Origin: Pseudomonadales bacterium
GTDB taxonomy: Bacteria > Pseudomonadota > Gammaproteobacteria > Pseudomonadales > Pseudohongiellaceae
Direction: 5' to 3'
Length of the DNA: 64,000 nt
Assembly (NCBI GenBank): GCA_024234365.1
Contig: JACKOK010000006.1
Span: forward strand, 62,001-126,000
The notes beneath the pieces are model-generated. The model was not told where the DNA came from and ran no database searches. It saw nothing but the letters and a program-made list of their open reading frames with translations. Positions 52,693-64,000 of this stretch are shown one piece after another (position 1 is the stretch's first letter; each line of letters opens with the position of its first letter). A program made the translations under genes and the position numbers.

Positions 52693-53511
52693 TTACTGTC
52701 GAATCAGTCGTGCTGCCGGGAAGTCCAGCCGGGAAGGTTCGGTGCTGCGCACCGGCACGATTTCCAGCCCACCACGGCGCAGAAAGTGCAGCGTGATACT
52801 CAGGCTGCTGGGAGTGCAGCGAGCCATCAGATCCCGGAATATCTGCTCTGCGCAATCCTCGTGAAAGCCTTCATGTTCACGATAGGAAATCAGATAACGC
52901 AACAGCCCTTCGCGGTCAATTTCCGGGCCCTGGTATCGAAGGACAACTGTCCCCCAGTCAGGCTGCCCGGTAACCGGGCAATTGGATTTGAACAGATCGG
53001 AATACAACACCTGTTCCACTTCGCTGTCCGGATCTGCCGTCAACAGCGCGGGATTGGGCTGGTATTCCTCGATGCCAATGTCGAGCCCATCCAGTGACTC
53101 CCCTTCCGGCAAGGACGGACCGAAGCCGTCCAGATTGTCCAGGCTTGAGAGCTGTACCAGTACTTCTGCACCGGCAACGGCGGACAGGTCACGGAGCATG
53201 CGTTGCCGCACGCTCTCGGCACTATCGAAACGGGTCTGGTTGAAAGAGTTCAGATAGAGCTTGAACGACTTGGATTCAATCATGCAGGGGCTGTGCACGG
53301 GCACCATGAACTCGGCCAGCATCACAACCGGTTTGCCCAGGCTGTTGAGCCAGGAAACTTCGTAGGCACGCCACAGATCATAACCACGAAATGGCAGGCC
53401 GGATGACAGGCCAAGCCTGCGGCGATTGTCCTGCCGGGGAATGGGAAACAGCAGTTCCGGGGCATAGCTTTTGGGATATGCGGTGTTGCGCCCCAATGGC
53501 ATGTCTTTCAT
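52693..53511 (-). CDS. queF: NADPH-dependent 7-cyano-7-deazaguanine reductase
   Basis: 272-residue, full-length bimodular QueF that reduces preQ0 to preQ1 for queuosine in tRNA. The QueF signature ESKSFKLYLNSF is at 79-90, and the catalytic Cys is Cys178 in SNCPVTGQPDWG. ATG 53511 is preceded by GGAG at 8 bases; a longer open frame upstream overlaps the yadH end and is rejected. Confidence 0.95.
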   Translation of the reverse strand: MKDMPLGRNTAYPKSYAPELLFPIPRQDNRRRLGLSSGLPFRGYDLWRAYEVSWLNSLGKPVVMLAEFMVPVHSPCMIESKSFKLYLNSFNQTRFDSAESVRQRMLRDLSAVAGAEVLVQLSSLDNLDGFGPSLPEGESLDGLDIGIEEYQPNPALLTADPDSEVEQVLYSDLFKSNCPVTGQPDWGTVVLRYQGPEIDREGLLRYLISYREHEGFHEDCAEQIFRDLMARCTPSSLSITLHFLRRGGLEIVPVRSTEPSRLDFPAARLIRQ

Positions 53512-53527
53512 GATCAGGTCTCCGGCC

Positions 53528-54301
53528 TCAGTGACGCAATCCGGTTCCCTTGCGCAGCAGATAGAGGGAGATGGCAAACAGGATCGCAACAAACAGCATC
53601 AGCATGCCCAGCGACCAGAAGATGTTGACATCGGAAGTACCCAGAATGCCGTAACGGAAGGTGTTAACCATGTAAAAAATCGGATTGAAGGAGGAGACGA
53701 TACGCCCTGCGCTTGGCAGCAACTCCACGGAATAGAACACGCCACCAAGATAGATCAACGGTGTCAGGACGAATGTCGGAATGATGGAGATGTCATCAAA
53801 ACTGTTGGCAAACAGGGCATTCAGGAATCCCGCAAGCGAAAACACCACGGCGGTCAGTATGACGACGATTACCGTCACGGACAGATTGTGGATGGCAAGG
53901 TCGGCGAAGGCAAAAGACATCAGCATGACGATAAAACCCACGGCGAGACCGCGCGCGACACCTCCGGCCACAAAACCACAGAGAATGACGTAATTGGGAA
54001 CGGGAGACACCAGCAGCTCTTCGATGCTGCGCTGAAATTTCTGGCTGAAAAACGATGACACCACGTTCGCATAGGAGTTCTGGATGACGGCCATCATGAT
54101 GAGCCCCGGCACGATGAACTCCATATAACCGTAGCCTCCCATATCGCCGATCCGGCGTCCGATGAGATTACCGAAGATCAGGAAATAAAGGCCGATGGTG
54201 ATCGCCGGAGGCACCAGTGTCTGTACCCAGATACGGGCAAAGCGCCGGATCTCTTTGATCAGGATGGTTTCAAAAGCGATGTATTTGTAATTGGCTTGCA
54301 T
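53528..54301 (-). CDS. yadH: ABC-2 type transporter permease
   Basis: 257 residues with about six membrane helices and the ABC-2 signature (EFIVPGLIMMAVIQNSYANVV, GGVFYSVELLP). It is the YadH-type permease that pairs with the ATPase upstream. The substrate is unknown. It is 26 bases downstream of yadG. Confidence 0.9.
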   Translation of the reverse strand: MQANYKYIAFETILIKEIRRFARIWVQTLVPPAITIGLYFLIFGNLIGRRIGDMGGYGYMEFIVPGLIMMAVIQNSYANVVSSFFSQKFQRSIEELLVSPVPNYVILCGFVAGGVARGLAVGFIVMLMSFAFADLAIHNLSVTVIVVILTAVVFSLAGFLNALFANSFDDISIIPTFVLTPLIYLGGVFYSVELLPSAGRIVSSFNPIFYMVNTFRYGILGTSDVNIFWSLGMLMLFVAILFAISLYLLRKGTGLRH

Positions 54302-54327
54302 ACGCGATTCACTGTGTTGAAAACGAG

Positions 54328-55248
54328 TCAGGCACTTTTCAGTCGTGACAGGAACAATTGTTCGAGCCGGTTGGTTTTGTTGCGCATGCCTTTCACACCA
54401 ATACCCTTGTTTTGCAGTTGTGTGAAGATGCCATTGATGTCTTCGTCACAGCCAATGACAATTTCAAAGGTGTGGGGGTCAATGAGCTGAGCATTGATGA
54501 GGCCGAGCTCCGTGAAGGTGGCCTCTTCGATTTCATGGCGCAGGTCGAAAATCAGGGTCTGGCAATCCAGTTTATCCAGCAGCTTCTTCATGCTGGTGTT
54601 CTCGATGATACGCCCTTCATCAATGATGGCGATATTGCGGCAGAGAGTCTCGGCCTCTTCAAGATAATGGGTCGTGAGAATAATGGTGGTGCCGTTGCGG
54701 TTGATCTCCTGCAGGAAGTCCCACATGGAACGGCGCAGCTCGATATCCACGCCTGCCGTGGGTTCATCCAGAATCAGCAAACGGGGTTCATGAACGAGTG
54801 CCCGGGCAATCATCAGACGACGTTTCATGCCGCCGGAGAGCATGCGGGCGCGATTATCGCGTTTGTCCCACAGCCCGAGTTTGCGCAGGTATTTTTCTGT
54901 GCGCTCGCGTGCGAGTGCACGTGGCAAACCATAATAGCCTGCCTGGGTCATGACGATATCCCCGACTTTCTCGAACAGGCTGAAATTGACTTCCTGCGGC
55001 ACGATGCCCAGATCAAGTTTGGTCTCGTAGACATGCGTATCGACGTTTTTACCGTAAACAGTCACTGTGCCGGATGTCTGGCGTACCAGTGTCGATATTA
55101 CCCCTATCGTGGTGGATTTGCCGGCACCATTAGGCCCCAGCAACGCGAAGAAATCTCCTTCGCTGACATCGAGATTGACGCCCTTGAGCGCCTGATGTCC
55201 ATTGGCGTAAGTCTTGTAAAGATCCTTGATTGAAATGGCAATCGTCAT
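54328..55248 (-). CDS. yadG: ABC transporter ATP-binding protein
   Basis: 306 residues. Walker A GPNGAGKST is at 38-46, the signature LSGGMKRRL and Walker B RLLILDEPTAG follow, and a C-terminal extension (about 225-306) is typical of YadG-type exporters. ATG 55248 is preferred to an upstream in-frame start because it begins MTIAISIKDLYKTY at the normal place. Confidence 0.92.
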   Translation of the reverse strand: MTIAISIKDLYKTYANGHQALKGVNLDVSEGDFFALLGPNGAGKSTTIGVISTLVRQTSGTVTVYGKNVDTHVYETKLDLGIVPQEVNFSLFEKVGDIVMTQAGYYGLPRALARERTEKYLRKLGLWDKRDNRARMLSGGMKRRLMIARALVHEPRLLILDEPTAGVDIELRRSMWDFLQEINRNGTTIILTTHYLEEAETLCRNIAIIDEGRIIENTSMKKLLDKLDCQTLIFDLRHEIEEATFTELGLINAQLIDPHTFEIVIGCDEDINGIFTQLQNKGIGVKGMRNKTNRLEQLFLSRLKSA

Positions 55249-55370
55249 ACGCGTTACTTCGCAGCTGGCAGATTTATGCAGGGGTGCGACGACAAGCGTC
55301 AGCGGGCGCACATCATAACAAATCACCTTCAGCGGTGCTATTTGCCATTGCCTGATGTTTTCGCAGACGA

Positions 55371-55400
55371 AAAAAAAGCCCGACCGAAGTCGGGCTTTTT
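55371..55400. terminator. Terminator of tRNA-Glu
   Basis: AGCCCGAC pairs with GTCGGGCT around CGAA, flanked by A-run and T-run, so it can work on both strands. On the minus strand it ends tRNA-Glu, a few bases past its CCA. Confidence 0.88.
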
Positions 55401-55405
55401 ATGTT

Positions 55406-55481
<76 letters not shown>

Positions 55482-55523
55482 TAGAGTCAAACAATCTCTC
55501 TGCCTTACTGCAGAAAGCGGCGC

Positions 55524-55552
55524 ATTTTAGGCAGCCAGTTTCGCCTCGTCAA
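55524..55552 (-). promoter_or_regulatory. Promoter of tRNA-Glu
   Basis: Minus strand: TTGACG (55552-55547), 17-base spacer, TAAAAT (55529-55524), then the GC-rich GCGCCGC discriminator typical of stringently controlled stable RNA. Confidence 0.8.
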
Positions 55553-55716
55553 GTGCCAGTGAATAAATTTTTTCCATTCGATGCTTTCACGGGCGAATCG
55601 GAGATGACCCGGCAGCGCGAAGATTGTTAGAATCAGGGCGCTTCTTCCAATCATTGACTGACTTTGAATCCAGGGCCGTCACCCCCGACATCCCGGACAA
55701 ACAATGGAGTAACGCT

Positions 55717-56442
55717 TTGATCCAGGCAGGACTCATCATACTGGCGATCGCCTTGCTTATCGCAATCGTATGGGCGCTGCATCGTAATCAGCAGCAGCAT
55801 AATGAGGAGTCCGTGGATCGCAATGCGCCCTTGCCTCCTCTGGAGTTGCGTGACAACGAGCAGGTCAGCGCAGAAGACATTCTTGGCATCGAGACAGGTG
55901 CACCCGTTCCCGCCCGACAGGCGAACCCGGTGCCGGCCGCTGCGGCGGCGCAGCCAGGAGCACTGACAGAAAACTGGCTGGAGACCAGCAGAAGTCTGTT
56001 ACAGGACGAAGCCTTCGAGGCGGCTATTGCTGCGTGTGAGCCTGCTCTGCCGCAGATGGGCGCTTTTCGCCAGATCTGCCAGATCCTGCGGGCGCGTATG
56101 CGTGCGCAGCGCAAGGCGGGGAAAGCCTTTGAAGAGACGCTTGCCACGCTCTACCACTATGCGGCACTAGCTGACTTTTTCCATGCCCGTGGCAGCGCTG
56201 GCAAACCGCTGTCAAGCGCAGCGCTGAAACACATCAACTTTGCGCAGTGGAAGGATCTCGACGCCCCCTACCCTGATCTGGGCTATGAGAATCTTGCGCT
56301 GCTGAGCAAAACAGACATCAAGGCCTTGCAGGAACTCTGGGGGGAACCCCAGGGCCATGCCCATCTGCGCGAGCTGCACATGGCGCGCTGGCAGTCCCTG
56401 CAGGCTTCGCAAACCCCTGGTTCCACGCATTCGGGTTCTTGA
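55717..56442 (+). CDS. Single-pass membrane protein, function unknown (TTG start)
   Basis: 241 residues if translation begins at TTG 55717, which has GGAG 7 bases upstream. An N-terminal membrane helix (about 3-21, IQAGLIILAIALLIAIVWAL) is followed by an acidic, Pro/Ala-rich linker (about 30-85) and a helical C-terminal domain. The open frame extends to 55624, but a TAGAAT -10-like box at 55628-55633 makes the downstream start likelier. No family recognised. A small protein gene and dUTPase follow. Confidence 0.65.
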   Translation: MIQAGLIILAIALLIAIVWALHRNQQQHNEESVDRNAPLPPLELRDNEQVSAEDILGIETGAPVPARQANPVPAAAAAQPGALTENWLETSRSLLQDEAFEAAIAACEPALPQMGAFRQICQILRARMRAQRKAGKAFEETLATLYHYAALADFFHARGSAGKPLSSAALKHINFAQWKDLDAPYPDLGYENLALLSKTDIKALQELWGEPQGHAHLRELHMARWQSLQASQTPGSTHSGS

Positions 56443-56556
56443 CCCCTTCGGAATCCTGTGCCAACCTGCTTTCAAACCGCTTTACTGTCGTGTTCTGCAT
56501 TCCGGTCAATCACTGCCTGCAGAGCTGCATCACTATTAGCCAGATTGCATGTAGCC

Positions 56557-56787
56557 ATGAAAGATCTTCGCAAACCACGCACGATTGCCCGCATTGATCC
56601 TGCGATACTCTCGGCAGGCGAACGTCAGCTTCGCCAGGAAATCGAGTTGTTACAGGGCTGGATAACGGAGCTGGAAACACACCCCGATCGCAATTCCCAT
56701 GAACAGGCGCTGTCCATCTACCGGGACATGCTAAGCAGCCGCAAGGACATGCTTGCCGCCCTGGCACAACAGAACCGCTCGCATTAG
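56557..56787 (+). CDS. Small protein, function unknown
   Basis: 76 residues from ATG 56557: a basic N-terminus (MKDLRKPRTIARID) then a helical, charged region. The open frame extends upstream but the first part lacks gene-like character. The ribosome site is poor. It lies 13 bases before the dUTPase gene and may be cotranscribed with it. Confidence 0.5.
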   Translation: MKDLRKPRTIARIDPAILSAGERQLRQEIELLQGWITELETHPDRNSHEQALSIYRDMLSSRKDMLAALAQQNRSH

Positions 56788-56799
56788 AACAAGGACACC

Positions 56800-57486
56800 A
56801 TGACTTCCCTCATCGAAAACCAGGCGCGCCTGATGCTTAATCTGCAGGCACGGATGAACAGCAAGGTTGACCCGCTCTGGGTCAGCAAACGTTTCCCCTA
56901 TTTACGCGCCGTGCTGATTGAGGCGGCAGAGGCTATCGAACACCACGGCTGGAAATGGTGGAAAAAGCAGGCATGTGACATGGGGCAGCTGCAGATGGAG
57001 ATCATCGATATCTGGCACTTCCTGCTGTCCGAGATTCTGCTGCGGCATGAAGACGATCACGATCAGGCGACAGCATGGCTGATGCAGGCGCTCGCCCACT
57101 CCGACGCGGATGCTGCCATCCCATTTGATGGAGAGTCTTACGAGTTGAATGGCATGAGCCTGGTATCCAAACTGGAACTGCTGATCGGTCTCAGTGCCGC
57201 CCGGCGTATTGACCTGGCGACTTTTCGCTCAATCATGCAGGACTGCGAGCTGAACTGGGATTCACTGTTCCGCCAGTATGTGAGCAAGAATGTGCTGAAT
57301 TTCTTCCGCCAGGATCATGGCTATAAGGATGGCAGCTATCTGAAACTGTGGAACGGCCGCGAAGACAATGAGCATCTGGTGGAATTGATGCAGGCGCTGG
57401 ATGCCAGCAATCCGGGCTACCCCGAACTGCTGTACCAGGGGCTGGCAAGCCGCTATCCGGGGCAGGCGTCCCCCGCGCCTATTTGA
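56800..57486 (+). CDS. dUTP diphosphatase, dimeric (all-alpha) type
   Basis: 228 residues of the all-alpha NTP pyrophosphatase superfamily (dUTPase_2). The metal-binding pairs are Glu41-x-x-Glu44 and Glu67-x-x-Asp70; GWKWWKK after the first pair is typical. It hydrolyses dUTP to dUMP. It is unrelated in fold to the trimeric Dut enzyme. Its end overlaps the convergent nfuA gene by 8 bases. Confidence 0.85.
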   Translation: MTSLIENQARLMLNLQARMNSKVDPLWVSKRFPYLRAVLIEAAEAIEHHGWKWWKKQACDMGQLQMEIIDIWHFLLSEILLRHEDDHDQATAWLMQALAHSDADAAIPFDGESYELNGMSLVSKLELLIGLSAARRIDLATFRSIMQDCELNWDSLFRQYVSKNVLNFFRQDHGYKDGSYLKLWNGREDNEHLVELMQALDASNPGYPELLYQGLASRYPGQASPAPI

Positions 57487-58060
57487 AATAGGCGTTTTCG
57501 CGCTGGCTGTGGTCGGTAATATCGCGCACTTCGGTCAATTGCGGTATCTGCTCCAGCAGGGTCTTTTCCACCCCTTCCTTCAGGGTGAGGTCCACCATGC
57601 CACAGCCCTGACAGCCGCCGCCGAATTTCAGCACGGCAATGCTGTCATCGTAGATTTCCTCAAGAGTCACCATGCCGCCATGGGCTGCCAGTGAAGGGTT
57701 GATCTCGTTGTACAGCACATAGTTGACGCGGTCCTCTATGCTGCTGTCGTCCGTGATCTGAGGCAGGCGCGAATTTGGCGCCTTGATGGTGAGCTGCCCT
57801 CCCATGCTGTCCTTCGCATAATCCACCACTGCATCCTTGAGATACGGCACGCTGCGAGCCTCAAGATAGGCATTGAATTCGGGGTAGCTGCGCAGTTCGT
57901 CCGACTCCTGGGATTCCCCGGGGCGGCAGAAAGAAATGCAGGTTTCAGCCTTCGGTGTACCGGCATCAAGGATGAAAATGCGTACAGCAATGCCTTCGCA
58001 ATCCTGCTTTTTGAGTAATTCCGCGAGATATTCCTGCGCAGACTCGGTAATGGTGATCAT
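57479..58060 (-). CDS. nfuA: Fe-S biogenesis protein NfuA
   Basis: 193 residues: an N-terminal degenerate A-type (HesB-like) domain (about 1-95) and a C-terminal Nfu domain with the cluster-ligating Cys150-x-x-Cys153 in GGGCQGCG. It carries [4Fe-4S] clusters to targets. ATG 58060 is preceded by GGGATTCC and gives the normal length. It is divergent from metH. Confidence 0.95.
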   Translation of the reverse strand: MITITESAQEYLAELLKKQDCEGIAVRIFILDAGTPKAETCISFCRPGESQESDELRSYPEFNAYLEARSVPYLKDAVVDYAKDSMGGQLTIKAPNSRLPQITDDSSIEDRVNYVLYNEINPSLAAHGGMVTLEEIYDDSIAVLKFGGGCQGCGMVDLTLKEGVEKTLLEQIPQLTEVRDITDHSQRENAYFK

Positions 58061-58253
58061 AGGGATTCCTGAGGGACAACCGCAATGGCGCAAGTGTACG
58101 CCATGTTGCCGGCAAGTTAAATACTGGACTAAAACGCTAAGGTATTGTGTATGCAATTTCTTCATCCTGAACACTCAGGATTTGCACATGCCGCTAAAAG
58201 CCGCTTCTGCTAGAATGCGCGCTTTTTAAAGAATCTCTCCAGCGGATGACGCC

Positions 58254-61940
<3,687 letters not shown>

Positions 61941-61966
61941 AGCCTGTGGTAGAGAGGAGTACGGCA

Positions 61967-62194
61967 ATGACAACAGACAATGAAGACATGCAGAACGAGG
62001 ATGTACAGCGCAAACAACCTTTCTGGCGCAATATGCTGAGCGTCATGCAGGCCAGTTTCGGTGTTCAAAGCAAGAAGAATCAGGAGCGCGATTTCGCCAA
62101 CGGCTCGATTGGCAGTTTCGTGGTGGCAGCGCTGATTTTCACCACTCTGTTTGTGTTGACTCTGGTAGTGGTGGTCAGGTCGGTACTGCCCTGA
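61967..62194 (+). CDS. DUF2970 small membrane protein
   Basis: 75 residues: a charged N-terminus with Q-R-K-Q-P-F-W-R-N, then the DUF2970 core MLSVMQASFGVQSKKNQERDF and one C-terminal membrane helix (about 50-72). Function unknown. ATG 61967 has GAGGAGT upstream and lies 26 bases after metH, so it is probably cotranscribed. Confidence 0.85.
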   Translation: MTTDNEDMQNEDVQRKQPFWRNMLSVMQASFGVQSKKNQERDFANGSIGSFVVAALIFTTLFVLTLVVVVRSVLP

Positions 62195-62230
62195 CTACCT
62201 CGAAAACGTTTTTCAACAGCCTGCCAGAAA

Positions 62231-62270
62231 CAAAAAAGCCTGAGCGGTTCATACCCCTCAGGCTTTTGGA
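62231..62270. terminator. Bidirectional terminator after DUF2970
   Basis: AGCCTGAG pairs with CTCAGGCT with A- and T-runs on both sides. It serves metH-DUF2970 on the plus strand and the small membrane gene on the minus strand. Confidence 0.85.
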
Positions 62271-62303
62271 TGGCTCTGCGGAAAAACCGCAGAGAGGACA
62301 ATA

Positions 62304-62441
62304 TCAGTGTCCAGCGAAGAAGACGGCCATCGTGACAATTGCTACGACCAGAGAGAACATGGCCAGCGTGTCGGCACTGCTGTTGCCCTGAGCTTCGACT
62401 TCATCATACGGTGCAGTTTCAGGAGTATCGTGGTGACTCAT
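62304..62441 (-). CDS. 45-residue single-pass membrane protein
   Basis: Encodes 45 residues with an acidic N-terminus (MSHHDTPETAPYDEVEA) and one membrane helix (about 27-43, AMFSLVVAIVTMAVFF). ATG 62441 has GGAATG 7 bases upstream, a TTGATT-16-TACAAT promoter lies just ahead, and a terminator follows, so it is a well-formed single-gene unit. No family recognised; small respiratory-complex subunits look similar but nothing supports that here. Confidence 0.75.
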   Translation of the reverse strand: MSHHDTPETAPYDEVEAQGNSSADTLAMFSLVVAIVTMAVFFAGH

Positions 62442-62477
62442 AATGCATTCCATGGTTCGTGAAAATTTGAAAGCGGC

Positions 62478-62505
62478 ATTGTAAAGCCTGTTGCCCGAGA
62501 ATCAA
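62478..62505 (-). promoter_or_regulatory. Promoter of the small membrane protein gene
   Basis: Minus strand: TTGATT (62505-62500), 16-base spacer, TACAAT (62483-62478), about 37 bases before the ATG. Confidence 0.65.
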
Positions 62506-62673
62506 GCGAAACTTCCCCGGTCTTCTCTATATAGCGACAACACTGTGTCATAACAGCTCGATAACTGGCACTGACAGAGGCCTTGCATTACAATTCGGCC
62601 CCCAATTCCCTGCGGATTGACATTTCTGCAGGCGAGCCCAGGGCCTCACTAGACGCCATCAGAGTACGAGATC

Positions 62674-64000
62674 ATGTACCGATACGACCACTACGACCAC
62701 AAAATGCTCGAGGATCGCATTGCGCAGTTCCGGGATCAGACCCGACGCTTCCTGCGGGGCGAACTGGCTGCTGCGGAATTCCTGCCGCTACGTCTTCAGA
62801 ATGGCCTTTATATCCAGCGTTTGGCGCCCATGCTGCGCATCGCTATCCCCTATGGCATGCTCTCCAGCACCCAACTGCGCAAGCTGGCCCATATTGCGGA
62901 TTATTACGACAAGGGTTATGGCCATTTCACTACACGGCAGAATATCCAGTTCAACTGGCCGTCCCTGGAGGATGTGCCCGATATTCTCGCGCATCTGGCC
63001 GAGGTGGAGATGCACTCCATTCAGACCAGCGGTAACTGCATCCGCAATACCACCACTGATCAGTTTGCCGGTGTCGCCGTCAATGAAATTGAAGACAGCC
63101 GCCCCTACTGCGAGATCATCCGGCAATGGTCCACTTTCCACCCGGAATTTGCCTATCTGCCGCGTAAGTTCAAGATTGCGGTCTGCGGAACGGTAGACGA
63201 CCAGGCGGCCACCCAGGTGCATGACATCGGTGTCTATATCGTGCGCAATGAAGACGGTGAACTGGGTTTTCGAGTGCTGGTGGGTGGCGGTCTGGGCCGC
63301 ACCCCGGTGGTGGGCAAGGAAATTCGCGCCTTCCTGCCGCAACACGAACTGCTGACTTACCTGGATGCGATCCTGCGGGTGTACAACCGCGAAGGACGGC
63401 GTGACAACAAATTCAAGGCTCGCATCAAGATCCTGGTCAAGGAAACCGGTGTGGATGTCTTCCGCGACAAGGTGGAGAAAGAGTGGCAAGCCATCAAGGG
63501 CGGGCCTCTGCGCCTGACAGACGCCGAGATCGAGCGCTGCAGAAGCTATTTCAAGGACCCGGCGTACAAGGCTCTGCCTGCCCGCAGCGAAACCCTGCAG
63601 GAAGCCCTGTCCCGCGATGTGCTGTTTGCCAGTTGGGTCGCTCATAACGTGGTCGGGCACAAGATGTCAGGCTATGCCATTGTTACCGTCAGCGTGAAGG
63701 CCACCGGGGTATCGCCGGGCGATGTCAGCAGCGGGCAGATGCGCTATCTGGCCGATATGGCGGATCGCTACAGTTTTGGTGAGCTGCGCATCAGCCATGA
63801 ACAGAACGTGATCCTGGCCGATGTGGAGCAGGACTGCCTGTATGAGCTGTGGCAGGGTCTGCGCGCTGAGAATCTTGGCACGGCGAATCTTGGCCTGCTG
63901 AGCGATATCATCTGCTGCCCGGGTGGAGATTTCTGTGCCCTGGCCAATGCCAAGTCCATTCCGATCGCAGAGTCCATCCAGCGCCAGTTTGATGACCCGG
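62674..64000 (+). CDS. cysI: Sulfite reductase hemoprotein (beta) subunit, 5' part
   Basis: The first 442 codons of a nitrite/sulfite reductase of the CysI type found in Pseudomonas. It begins MYRYDHYDHKMLEDRIAQFR; the siroheme-domain signature QTSGNCIRNTTTDQFAG is at about 126-142, and the first half of the [4Fe-4S]/siroheme motif (C-x5-C in CPGGDFC) is near the window end. It reduces sulfite to sulfide. The gene continues beyond base 64000. Sulfide production would feed cysteine, homocysteine and the neighbouring methionine synthase. Confidence 0.93.
   Translation, partial: MYRYDHYDHKMLEDRIAQFRDQTRRFLRGELAAAEFLPLRLQNGLYIQRLAPMLRIAIPYGMLSSTQLRKLAHIADYYDKGYGHFTTRQNIQFNWPSLEDVPDILAHLAEVEMHSIQTSGNCIRNTTTDQFAGVAVNEIEDSRPYCEIIRQWSTFHPEFAYLPRKFKIAVCGTVDDQAATQVHDIGVYIVRNEDGELGFRVLVGGGLGRTPVVGKEIRAFLPQHELLTYLDAILRVYNREGRRDNKFKARIKILVKETGVDVFRDKVEKEWQAIKGGPLRLTDAEIERCRSYFKDPAYKALPARSETLQEALSRDVLFASWVAHNVVGHKMSGYAIVTVSVKATGVSPGDVSSGQMRYLADMADRYSFGELRISHEQNVILADVEQDCLYELWQGLRAENLGTANLGLLSDIICCPGGDFCALANAKSIPIAESIQRQFDDP

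Noticed and set aside
58061..58253. Cobalamin or SAM riboswitch before metH
   Set aside because: No B12-box or SAM-aptamer core was seen; only a small ATGGCG/CGCCAT inverted repeat near nfuA.
62583..63196. Two short plus-strand frames at the start of cysI
   Set aside because: They lie in other frames of cysI, whose true frame starts at 62674 and runs off the window.

Overview
The window is chromosomal core sequence from a gammaproteobacterium. The evidence is the gene order rluC-yceD-rpmF-plsX-fabD-fabG-acpP-fabF-pabC-mltG-tmk-holB-pilZ (the Pseudomonas-type fatty-acid/replication cluster), the sdhCDAB-sucABCD TCA block divergent from gltA, and 4.5S RNA just upstream of dnaX-ybaB-recR. A Vibrio/Shewanella-like TonB2 operon and a classical sigma-32 promoter at htpG agree with this. 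Gene content suggests the Pseudomonadales/Oceanospirillales/Cellvibrionales assemblage; the genus cannot be named from sequence alone. I see no insertion sequence, prophage, CRISPR array or other clear mobile element.

Layout. 1-1.5 kb (+): 3' end of an AlkB-family dioxygenase gene, overlapping an LhgO-type FAD oxidoreductase. 1.5-12.4 kb (-): DUF411 lipoprotein, pilZ, holB, tmk, mltG, pabC, fabF, acpP, fabG, fabD, plsX, rpmF, yceD, rluC, mostly overlapping or tightly spaced. 12.5-16.2 kb: argS (+) facing htpG (-). 16.3-21.4 kb (-): six-gene TonB2-type energy-transduction operon (DUF3450, long ExbB/TtpC-like, ExbB, ExbD, TonB, TPR protein), in which exbD appears frameshifted. 21.8-32.8 kb (-): sdhCDAB-sucAB-lpd-sucCD, divergent from gltA (+, 33.2 kb). 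34.6-38.7 kb: tRNA-Ala, gltX (-), dusA and a TerB-like gene (+), an MlaA-like gene (-). 38.9-49.2 kb (-): dnaX-ybaB-recR-rnd-ycgN-membrane protein-fadD-hrpA, with SRP RNA upstream of dnaX. 49.5-58 kb: PQQ dehydrogenase (-), GNAT-like gene (+), hairpin-rich spacer, tRNA-Ser (-), queF, yadH, yadG, tRNA-Glu (-), a membrane protein, a small protein and dimeric dUTPase (+), nfuA (-). 58.2-64 kb: metH and a DUF2970 protein (+), a 45-residue membrane protein (-), and cysI (+), which runs off the end.

How it works together: the first block makes and consumes acyl-ACP and links lipid synthesis to replication (tmk, holB), folate (pabC) and cell-wall growth (mltG). The centre encodes the oxidative half of the TCA cycle next to a proton-motive-force-driven TonB system. 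The dnaX block joins replication and recombination to RNA turnover and fatty-acid activation. The right end handles methionine/sulfite metabolism, Fe-S assembly and queuosine synthesis.

Most notable signals: (1) a sigma-32 promoter for htpG whose start site should lie inside the hairpin that terminates the TonB operon; (2) an A10 slippery run in dnaX with an immediate -1-frame stop and a downstream hairpin, predicting a gamma subunit; (3) two closely spaced one-base deletions at the N-terminus of exbD; (4) a chain of hairpins plus an extra tRNA-Ser T-arm-like sequence beside tRNA-Ser; (5) a 20-bp inverted repeat spanning the tRNA-Ala leader and promoter; (6) three stem-loops upstream of the TonB operon.
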